Origin: Bacteroidales bacterium M7
Lineage (GTDB): Bacteria; Bacteroidota; Bacteroidia; Bacteroidales; Muribaculaceae
Direction of reading: 5' to 3'
DNA length: 64,000 bases
Assembly: GCA_001689515.1 (NCBI GenBank)
Contig: LUJR01000042.1
Span: 26,071-90,070, forward strand
The notes beneath the pieces were generated by a model. It searched no databases and had not been told where the DNA came from. It was given only the letters and a program-made list of their open reading frames with translations. Shown here piece by piece: positions 18,351-25,490 of the stretch; the stretch's first letter is position 1; each line of letters begins with the position of its first letter. The translations under genes and the position numbers were made by a program.

Positions 18351-19238
18351 TCATGAGGCGAGTCCGGCTACGAGGAACGTCAGGGCGTAAATCACCATGG
18401 CGCGGGCGGTTGCTCCCAGCAGACGGTTGAGCGAACGTCCGCTTTCGCGTGACATGCGACGGCACAGCGGCACGAGCAATCCTGCATACACTGCTACAGG
18501 TATCACTGCCAGCCAGGCATTCAAGGTTATCCAGACAGGCAGCGTCAATCCTACTCCAGCCAGCGCATTGACGGCATAAAGCCACACCATCGCACGGCTA
18601 CCCCAACGCACAGCAAGCGTGTGCTTGCCTACCGCCTCGTCATCGGCGCGGTCACGGTAGTTGTTGACCACAAGCACGTTGGCACCAAGCAGCCCCATGC
18701 CAAGAGCCGCGCACCACTGCGTCACATCAGGCTGCGAACCTGTGATGAGCCACGATGTCAGCAGCACCGGCACGAGTCCAAAAAACAGCACCACTGCCAC
18801 CTCTCCCAATCCGTGACGGCTCAGCGGATATGGTCCGGCACTGTAGGCAAGTGCAGCCACTGCTATTACAACCCCGGCAGCTATCAGCCACCAGCCGCCC
18901 CAATAAATCAGTCCGCATCCGCAGGCACAAGCCACGCCGAGCGTGGCAAAGGTGGCGTGCTTCATGGCTTGCGGTGTCAGGTCACCCTCGGTCACACCAC
19001 GGCGCGGACCTTCGCGCCCAGGGCGGTCAAGACCGTCTTTATAGTCAAAGTATTCGTTGCCGAAATTGGACGCTATCTGCGCCAGCACGGCAAACAGCAT
19101 ACACAGCACCCATGGCATCCATCGGATGTCGCTGCCCTGCATCATGCACAGCCCCAGGGCTGTCACCACGCCAGCCACCGACACCGGGATGGTGCGCAGG
19201 CGCATCGCCTCTATCCATGCCTTACTTTTCTTTGTCAT
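18351..19238 (-). CDS. menA: 1,4-dihydroxy-2-naphthoate polyprenyltransferase
   Basis: A UbiA-superfamily membrane enzyme that prenylates DHNA to demethylmenaquinone, the last but one step of menaquinone synthesis. The 295-aa protein has about eight membrane segments. The first Asp-rich motif lies in NFGNEYFDYKDGLDRPGR and the second in NNYRDRADDEAVGK. The start MTKKSKAWIEAMRLRTIP at 19238 is chosen; an upstream ATG at 19301 would lie deep inside the preceding gene. The start overlaps the end of the AAA-DUF4435 gene by 17 nt, which implies translational coupling. Other men genes are not in this window. Confidence 0.92.
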   Translation of the reverse strand: MTKKSKAWIEAMRLRTIPVSVAGVVTALGLCMMQGSDIRWMPWVLCMLFAVLAQIASNFGNEYFDYKDGLDRPGREGPRRGVTEGDLTPQAMKHATFATLGVACACGCGLIYWGGWWLIAAGVVIAVAALAYSAGPYPLSRHGLGEVAVVLFFGLVPVLLTSWLITGSQPDVTQWCAALGMGLLGANVLVVNNYRDRADDEAVGKHTLAVRWGSRAMVWLYAVNALAGVGLTLPVWITLNAWLAVIPVAVYAGLLVPLCRRMSRESGRSLNRLLGATARAMVIYALTFLVAGLAS

Positions 19239-20838
19239 CAATCTGTAGCTTTGTCGGGACGATGGAAACCTCGGAAGCCCCATCGGGGACATCAAATCCA
19301 AAACAGCGGATTATGGCAGCGCGTATCCGCGCAGCTGGCGCGCCATCGGCACGTAGCAGGTCAAGGATGCGGCGCAGGTAGGCATTGCGGTCTTTGAGTC
19401 CGCACACTCCGGCGACATTGCTGCCAGGAACCATCGATTTCTGATTATACACCCTGAGCACCGATGCGTAGTCGTCGGTGCGCAGATAGTCATTAAACTC
19501 GCGGCAGAACTTTTCATACAGCGCCCTCGGATTGATTTCGTGCACGAGGTCGTCGATGTGGTCCTCAAGCTCGTTGATATTGCTGAAACGACCGTCTACC
19601 CTGTACTCCATGGTGCGCTTGACCCTCTGGCGGGTATGCAGCAGAGCCTGGCGGCGCAGGTCGGTGCGAAACTGCCCCATTATGCTCTTTTTCACTTTGG
19701 CAAACGCCACATCCTCATTCTTGCCGCATGATGCAGCCACCGTGCGGATGACCTCCTCAAGCATCAGTATATTCTCTATCTCAGCCACGTCAGGCACGAA
19801 AATCCCTTTGCGTCTGAGATATGCCACCTCTGTAGCGTCTCGGCGATCGCGGTCCACTATGCCGTGGCTGTCAAGATGATGAAAACCTTTGAGGTCATTA
19901 AACGAACGTGTAGCCTCTATGACCTTGTTGCATGAGCCGAGGGACTTCACAGTGAAGTCCTTGAATATCAGCGGATACAGCTTTGCATCGATGCTGTTGA
20001 CACCGTCACCTTCTATAAAAAGCACCGGGCGGCGCGACCCGAGTATGGCGAGATATATCTCGTCAGTCAGACCCTTGTCGGCTGGCAGTATGTCATAGTC
20101 CCATCTGACTTCGCGGGCATCATAGTCTCTGACCCATATTATGGCTCCGGCATTACGGCTTGATGCGAAGTCAAGATCATGCGTAGTGTAGATCAGGTGG
20201 CAGTCAGGGCGGAGCGATTCGAGATGGTTCCATAGGTTCTCTGCTACCGAGGGGTGCATGAACATGGCTGGATCATCGACAAACACCACAGACTTCTTCG
20301 GCGCAAACAGCATCGCGCTGATATAGTACAGCACAGCCTTCTCACCAGTAGAGAGCTTATGGGGGGTATATGACGATGGATTGGAAACTCCGCGAGTCAA
20401 CAGCAGTTTGCCGTTGACCGGAAGTATCCCGTTGTCAGGAAATATCTCGCTCCACACCTTCATCATCTTGTCAAGGCGCGTCTGTGCATGTGGTGACTGC
20501 TCAGTGCCGGCTATCTTGCTCTGCATCAGAAGTCCCACCTCCTCGTTGAGAAGCATCCGCAGCAACATCTCAAGCTGATTGCGTGGAGCCACATACACAT
20601 CGGCAAGCGGCATGGACGCATACATTGTCTCTACCGATACCGGAGATTCATCATGATAGTCTGGATCATAAAGTCCATGGAGAGCGGAGATTGTAAACGC
20701 CCTGTCGCCGAGGTCACTGCGCATGCGGCGCGTAAACCGCGATTTGCCGCTGCCGTTGGCACCTATCACGATGGTCGGACCCGTAAGTTCAAGCTGCCTG
20801 TCATGGCGGTTGACTGAGGGAGGAAGGTCGATAACCAT
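19222..20838 (-). CDS. AAA ATPase fused to DUF4435 (TOPRIM-like) domain
   Basis: A 538-aa protein with two parts. Residues 1 to about 260 form an ABC-like AAA15/OLD-type ATPase: Walker A GANGSGKS (26-33), signature LSTGE (162-166), Walker B VVFVDDP (184-190) and a switch His220 in TTHDLDF. From about 270 a DUF4435/TOPRIM-like domain follows: Glu276 in FIEGDG, and Asp329-x-Asp331 in GIVDRDRRD, the E...DxD metal layout, then EIENILM. The pair of domains matches AriA and AriB of PARIS anti-phage systems, here in one polypeptide; OLD nucleases are a more distant alternative. It overlaps menA by 17 nt, an odd setting for a defence gene. The function in this genome is not shown by sequence. Confidence 0.75.
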   Translation of the reverse strand: MVIDLPPSVNRHDRQLELTGPTIVIGANGSGKSRFTRRMRSDLGDRAFTISALHGLYDPDYHDESPVSVETMYASMPLADVYVAPRNQLEMLLRMLLNEEVGLLMQSKIAGTEQSPHAQTRLDKMMKVWSEIFPDNGILPVNGKLLLTRGVSNPSSYTPHKLSTGEKAVLYYISAMLFAPKKSVVFVDDPAMFMHPSVAENLWNHLESLRPDCHLIYTTHDLDFASSRNAGAIIWVRDYDAREVRWDYDILPADKGLTDEIYLAILGSRRPVLFIEGDGVNSIDAKLYPLIFKDFTVKSLGSCNKVIEATRSFNDLKGFHHLDSHGIVDRDRRDATEVAYLRRKGIFVPDVAEIENILMLEEVIRTVAASCGKNEDVAFAKVKKSIMGQFRTDLRRQALLHTRQRVKRTMEYRVDGRFSNINELEDHIDDLVHEINPRALYEKFCREFNDYLRTDDYASVLRVYNQKSMVPGSNVAGVCGLKDRNAYLRRILDLLRADGAPAARIRAAIIRCFGFDVPDGASEVSIVPTKLQIDDKEK

Positions 20839-20928
20839 AAAGTCAGAAATAAAATCAGGTTAATATATAGAAGATGTGGGGAAGTGGCGGAATGCTGTTA
20901 AATTAAGCACAACGCCATTTGCATTAAC

Positions 20929-21148
20929 GCGCCCCTTGTGGGCGCATCTCTATAGTAGCCGAGGGGCTTGCCCCTCGGAAATGTCAGTCCGAAGAACGCG
21001 CTGCGCTTTGCCGCAGCGCATCAAACGCCATTAGGCGCAAACTGATAACAACTGATGCGCTGCGGCAAAGCGCAGCGCGTATCTGCTTGCATTCTGACCG
21101 AGGGGCAAGCCCCTCGGCTAACAGAGAGATGCGCCCGCAAGGGGCGCG
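20929..21148. repeat. 220-bp long-hairpin repeat, copy 2
   Basis: Arms GCGCCCCTTGTGGGCGCATC and GATGCGCCCGCAAGGGGCGC close the ends. CCGAGGGGCTTGCCCCTCGG and its mate lie next, and GAACGCGCTGCGCTTTGCC faces GGCAAAGCGCAGCGCG inside. It has the same architecture and length as 3233-3453. Confidence 0.8.
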
Positions 21149-21189
21149 GCATTCTACGTCACCGTATCAAGCGATGTGTATTGCGTTTG

Positions 21190-21214
21190 ATGACGCGGCA
21201 CGCCGCGTCCCTAC
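21190..21214. repeat. Single arm of the GACGCGGC-core element
   Basis: TGACGCGGCACGCCGCGTCC then CTACA, preceded by a decayed left arm (TCACCGTATCAAGCGATGTG). It abuts the 3' end of the nucleotidyltransferase gene by 14 bp. Confidence 0.6.
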
Positions 21215-21228
21215 ATTTATATTCCGTG

Positions 21229-22140
21229 TCAGCCGAAGAGCGGCGTGGGGTATTCGCCGCGGCGGTGCATGTCAGCGAGGCGGTCCACCACGCCCTGACG
21301 GTCAGCCGTATATGTCACCCCGAACCATCGGCTGTCGGTATCAAGCACCTTGACGGTGGCTTCGCCGGATGCCAGCAAAGCATCCACGACAGTGGGTATG
21401 CCGAACTCCGACTTCTCCTCATCGCCATGCGCAGCGAGGAATTTCGCAAATTCGCGCCCTGTATAGTCGAAATAATCGGGAGTGAAGCCCCAGAGATTCA
21501 TCGACACGGGTGTCGTGCCGTCAAGCTCCACGGTTGTATCGCCTTCATCATAGACTATCGATGTGCCAGGACCGTCGACATAGTGTATGGAGGTACGCTC
21601 GTGTATCTCCGAGAGATTGCCTTCGGCATTTTTGCCGCAGACGCCTCGTGACACTGAGCCGTTCTCGGTCAGTGTGTTGCCTACCTTGAAGCCCACCATG
21701 CAATAGTCGCCCTTCTTGCCGCTATGTGATGACAGCGCCTTTCCTATCACCGCGAAGGCATCTCTGCCATAGAAGTCATCGGCATTGATCACGGCAAACG
21801 GCTCCTTGACGGCATCGCGACCCATCCACACGGCTTGCCCGGTGCCCCAGGGCTTTGTGCGTCCAGCCGGGGCTGCATAGCCCTTGGGCAGTTCGTCAAG
21901 CGACTGGAACACAACCTCAACAGGTACATGCCCTTCGTACTTTGACAGTATCTTGGCTCGGAAATCATCCTCAAAGTCATGGCGGATGACAAACACCACC
22001 TTGCCGAATCCGGCACGGATGGCATCAAATATGGAGTAGTCCATGATTGTCTCGCCCGAAGGACCCAGAGGGTCAAGCTGTTTGAGCCCTCCGTAGCGGC
22101 TGCCCATACCGGCAGCCATCACATATAATGTCGGTTTCAT
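21229..22140 (-). CDS. Sugar-phosphate nucleotidyltransferase-like protein
   Basis: A 303-aa NTP-transferase fold protein. The signature is VMAAGMGSRYGGLKQLDPLG (residues 8-27), with the metal Asp in INADDFYG. The family transfers NMP to sugar phosphates. This subgroup is common in Bacteroidales, and its precise sugar is not known to me. The next gene, galM, lies 14 bp upstream in the same direction, so the two form an operon under the operator pair at 23222-23273. A role in hexose processing is likely (inference). Confidence 0.8.
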   Translation of the reverse strand: MKPTLYVMAAGMGSRYGGLKQLDPLGPSGETIMDYSIFDAIRAGFGKVVFVIRHDFEDDFRAKILSKYEGHVPVEVVFQSLDELPKGYAAPAGRTKPWGTGQAVWMGRDAVKEPFAVINADDFYGRDAFAVIGKALSSHSGKKGDYCMVGFKVGNTLTENGSVSRGVCGKNAEGNLSEIHERTSIHYVDGPGTSIVYDEGDTTVELDGTTPVSMNLWGFTPDYFDYTGREFAKFLAAHGDEEKSEFGIPTVVDALLASGEATVKVLDTDSRWFGVTYTADRQGVVDRLADMHRRGEYPTPLFG

Positions 22141-22154
22141 AATCTCAATATGGT

Positions 22155-23210
22155 TTACTTGTCTATTACGTCTAATTCGTACACGATTACGTGGTGATAA
22201 TGCTCACCCGGACGCAGTATCGCCGATGGGAATTCCGGATGGTTTGGTGCATCGGGAAACATCTGGCATTCGAGAGCCACAGCTTCGTAGTCCTTGTAAT
22301 CCGCTCCATGGCGACCTTCGGGAGTGCCACCGGTCAACCAGTTGGCAGTATAGAGCTGCATGCCGGGATAGGTGGTCCTGACTGTCAGCCGCCTACCCGA
22401 CGCATGGCTATACAGTTCCGCACCCTTGATAAGAGAGCCTTTGCCGTCATAACCGTCAAAGGCATAGCAGTGGTCATATCCTTTTCCATGCAGAAGCGCA
22501 TCATATTGCTCGGCGATATCCCGTCCGACCTCCTTGGGGATAGTAAAATCCATAGGACTGCCTTTGACTTTCCTGAGATTACCTGTCGGTTGGAGAGTCT
22601 CGTCGGTCTCAACATAGGAGGATGCGTTTATGGTGAGCCTATGCTTCATGGCACTCCCCGAGCCTTCGCCGTCAAGATTCCAGTAGGCATGGTTGGTCAT
22701 GTTTAAAGGAGTCGGGGCATCGGTCTCAGCATCATACTCTATGGTCAGCACGTTGTCATCGCTCCACTTGTATGTGACACCAGCTGCCACGTTGCCGGGA
22801 TAACCGCTGTCACCGTCGGGACTTTGGAGGGTGAAAGTCACGCTGTCAGTGCCGATGTCATACTTCCAGAGCTGGTTCTGGAAACCCTCGGGACCACCAT
22901 GCAGATGATGGGGACCGCAGTTGACAGGCAGCTCATATTCTTTGCCGTCAAGAGCGAAATGTCCGCGGCATATACGGTTGGCATAACGACCCGGGGTCTT
23001 GCCCATAGTAGGTCCGTCATACAGATAATCCGCGATATTTTTGTAACCGAGCACTACATCGGCTATCTTGCCGTCGCGGTCAGGCACATTTATCTCAACG
23101 ATGCCTGCACCGATGGAACTGAGCACCACCGACGCTCCCTTGGAGTTTGTCAATGTTATGATTGCAGCATCGCCCTTGGCGGTTGATGCCCTGTCAATAG
23201 TAATTTTCAT
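22155..23210 (-). CDS. galM: Aldose 1-epimerase (mutarotase)
   Basis: Interconverts alpha and beta anomers of galactose and glucose. The 351-aa protein shows the family residues: GRYANRI (about residues 75-81), PVNCGPHHLHGGPEGF (about 95-110, with the catalytic His pair region), MTNHAYWNLDG (about 170), GYDHCY and the C-terminal catalytic Glu in VALECQMFPDAPNHPEFPS. No signal peptide is visible, so it is cytoplasmic. It is first in an operon with the nucleotidyltransferase. The start ATG is 12 bp from a 19-bp perfect palindrome, so expression is almost certainly repressor-controlled. Confidence 0.93.
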   Translation of the reverse strand: MKITIDRASTAKGDAAIITLTNSKGASVVLSSIGAGIVEINVPDRDGKIADVVLGYKNIADYLYDGPTMGKTPGRYANRICRGHFALDGKEYELPVNCGPHHLHGGPEGFQNQLWKYDIGTDSVTFTLQSPDGDSGYPGNVAAGVTYKWSDDNVLTIEYDAETDAPTPLNMTNHAYWNLDGEGSGSAMKHRLTINASSYVETDETLQPTGNLRKVKGSPMDFTIPKEVGRDIAEQYDALLHGKGYDHCYAFDGYDGKGSLIKGAELYSHASGRRLTVRTTYPGMQLYTANWLTGGTPEGRHGADYKDYEAVALECQMFPDAPNHPEFPSAILRPGEHYHHVIVYELDVIDK

Positions 23211-23221
23211 GGGTCTTAGAG

Positions 23222-23273
23222 TGTCCTAAAATTTAGGACAAAAATAACAAATTCTGTCCTAAAATTATGGACT
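23222..23273 (-). promoter_or_regulatory. Double operator and promoter of galM
   Basis: TGTCCTAAAATTTAGGACA (23222-23240) is a perfect 19-bp palindrome around a central A. A second, weaker copy with the same TGTCCTAAAATT half starts at 23255. The centres are 33 bp apart, about three helical turns. Between them, CAAAAATA (23239-23246) is TATTTTTG on the minus strand, a -7 element, so the first operator covers the expected transcription start. This layout suits repression by a dimeric regulator bound at two sites. The regulator is not in the window. Confidence 0.8.
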
Positions 23274-23395
23274 CCCTGTGCTAAAAATCAAAAGAGCGAT
23301 GGAAATTGCGGAATACGCGGCAATATTGTTTATTTAAAGCTGGAGACCAATGCTGTTGGAATTATTTTATGAACAATGTGACAAACCCAACAGAA

Positions 23396-23648
23396 GAGGC
23401 ACGTCGGAGACGTGGCAGTTGTGCGAAACCCCATGCACGGAGCGTCAGCGAACGTTCATGGGGTCGGCGAGGCTCCCATCTGATCAACCTCGGAGAGGTT
23501 GTGACCCACAAGCTAATGCTATATATAGATATGACAACGTGCCCCAACCTCTCCGAGGTTGATTATATATCGCAGTTATACCCCATGAACGCTCGCTGAC
23601 GCTCCGTACATGGGGTTACGCACAGCGGATACGTCTCCGACGTATCTA
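23396..23648. repeat. ACGTCGGAGACGT / AACCTCTCCGAGGTT inverted repeat, full copy
   Basis: A 250-bp inverted repeat. GCACGTCGGAGACGTGGC on the left faces ATACGTCTCCGACGTAT on the right. CCCCATGCACGGAGCGTCAG faces CTGACGCTCCGTACATGGGG. CAACCTCGGAGAGGTTG faces CAACCTCTCCGAGGTTG in the centre. Shorter copies are at 11230-11292 and 31371-31488. It fills the gap between galM's leader and the transporter gene. Confidence 0.8.
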
Positions 23649-23665
23649 TCTGCTTGATTATTATG

Positions 23666-25327
23666 TCAGGCGAGACAAAGTATCAGAGCCTGGGCGGCAA
23701 CCACTCGCATGAACATGGTCAACGGGTAGACTGTGGAGTATGCTACCGACGGGGCATCGTGACCTGTGGAACCGTTGGCATAGGCGAGTGCCGGGGGATC
23801 GGTATAGCCACCGCTGAACAGACCCATTATGGTGAGATAGTTGATCTTGAATACGCCGCGTGCTATTATGCCGACTATCAGCAACGGCACTACCGTGATG
23901 ATGAAGCCCCAGATAACCCACCACATGCCTGTGGGGTTGAACACCGTTTCGGCAAATCCAGAGCCTGCTGATATGCCCACTGATGCGAGGAAGAGGCAGA
24001 TGCCGAGCTCGCGGAGCATCAGTGATGCCGATGTGGATGTATAGGTCACGAGATGTACCTTGTAGCCGAAACGGCTGAGAAGGATCGCCACAACCAACGG
24101 ACCGCCAGCCAGACCGAGTTTCATGCCGAAGCCGAGATTGATCGAGCCGAGGATGATACCGAACATGATGCCCACAAAGATGGTGATGATGTTAGGCTGG
24201 TTGAGACGCTTGAGCGAATTGCCGAGGCGGGTGGCAAGACGGTCTATGTCATTGAGATCGCCCACTACGGTCAGACGGTCACCGATTTGCAGACGCAGGT
24301 CGGGAGTGGCAAGCAGGTCGATGCCGGCACGGTTGACGCGCGTGGCGTTGAGCTTGTAGCCTTTGGTCAGACGCAGCGAGCGCAGGGTAGCTCCGTCATA
24401 TTCATTCTTCGTGATAAGGATACGGCGGCTGACAACACGTTCGGGTGTCACCTCATCCCAGTCAAACGACTCGATAGGACCCACAAGGCTCACCAAACGC
24501 TTCTCGTCTGATGGCGACAGGCACACGAGAATCAGGTCACCTTTATGTATGGTCGATGACGCATTAGGCACATATGCCTCCTCGCCATCGGGCTTCACAC
24601 GTGAAACCACCATGTCACAGTTGGCTATGTGATGAAGCTCAAGCACGTTTTTGCCGTCAAGGAGCGGATTGGTGACGCGGTAAGTTGTGATGTGGGGAGC
24701 GTTGGCAGATGCCTCATCGGCAGCCTCAAGCTCCTTTATCTCATCGTCAATCTTGACTTTGAACACCTTTTTAAGGACAAGCATCGTCATGATGATGCCG
24801 ACCACTCCGAGCGGATAGGCAGCGGCATATCCCATTGACATGATATTGATTGCCTCAGGGGTATCGGCAGTCTGCTGGGCGGCTGCAAGACCGGGGGTAT
24901 TGGTCACAGCACCCGACATGATGCCGACAAGCGACTCGATAGATGTGCTGCCACCCTCAACGAAATATATCACAAGCACCGTAGCCACATTGAGGGCTAT
25001 GCCGAGCAATGCAAGCATGTTGAGCCTGATGCCGCCCTGTTTGAACGAGGAGAAGAACGACCGTCCGACCTGCAGACCTATCGAGAATATAAACAATATC
25101 AAGCCGAATTCCCTGATGAATTTCAGCACATCGCCGTTGACTACATAACCGAAATGCCCCATCAGGATACCCACAAACAGCACGAAAGTGACTCCGAGAG
25201 AAATGCCGGCTATCTTGATTTTACCTAATGCCACACCAGCCACTATTACAAAGCAATAGAGCACCAACGTACTGGCAAGTCCAGTATTGCCTGGCAGAAA
25301 CAGGTCCGTTATCCAAGATGTATCCAT
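23666..25327 (-). CDS. AspT/YidE-type putative transporter
   Basis: A 553-aa membrane protein of the aspartate:alanine-exchanger (AAE) family. Two hydrophobic halves of about five segments each (about residues 15-190 and 385-550) flank a cytosolic region with two TrkA-C/RCK_C domains (about 215-290 and 295-380; RVNRAGIDLLATPDLRLQIGDRLTVVGD). The duplicated motifs GxGG/GTPG-like appear as SGAVTNTPGLAAAQ and GLFSGGYTDPPALAYA. Substrates in related proteins are dicarboxylates or amino acids; this one is unassigned. It is divergent from tamL. Confidence 0.85.
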   Translation of the reverse strand: MDTSWITDLFLPGNTGLASTLVLYCFVIVAGVALGKIKIAGISLGVTFVLFVGILMGHFGYVVNGDVLKFIREFGLILFIFSIGLQVGRSFFSSFKQGGIRLNMLALLGIALNVATVLVIYFVEGGSTSIESLVGIMSGAVTNTPGLAAAQQTADTPEAINIMSMGYAAAYPLGVVGIIMTMLVLKKVFKVKIDDEIKELEAADEASANAPHITTYRVTNPLLDGKNVLELHHIANCDMVVSRVKPDGEEAYVPNASSTIHKGDLILVCLSPSDEKRLVSLVGPIESFDWDEVTPERVVSRRILITKNEYDGATLRSLRLTKGYKLNATRVNRAGIDLLATPDLRLQIGDRLTVVGDLNDIDRLATRLGNSLKRLNQPNIITIFVGIMFGIILGSINLGFGMKLGLAGGPLVVAILLSRFGYKVHLVTYTSTSASLMLRELGICLFLASVGISAGSGFAETVFNPTGMWWVIWGFIITVVPLLIVGIIARGVFKINYLTIMGLFSGGYTDPPALAYANGSTGHDAPSVAYSTVYPLTMFMRVVAAQALILCLA

Positions 25328-25456
25328 CTGACTTGTTTAAAATTAGGTATGTATAAGTTCTTTTAAAACAGTGGTAATAATCGGCGATGCAAGCGGCATC
25401 AAAGCCCCCTTGCGCTAAACAAGGTGCAAAGTTACTCAGTTTTTTGCAAAAAGTCG

Positions 25457-25464
25457 TAACTTTG
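25457..25464 (+). promoter_or_regulatory. -7 element of the tamL promoter
   Basis: TAACTTTG, 27 bp before the ATG at 25491. No TTTG box is found at the usual 19-21 bp spacing; one occurs at only 10 bp. Confidence 0.5.
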
Positions 25465-25490
25465 CGTCCAAAAGTTTTCACACGACCCGG

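Noticed and set aside
23306..23599. 97-aa frame in the 250-bp inverted repeat
   Set aside because: Repeat translation only; the complementary strand gives a similar peptide.
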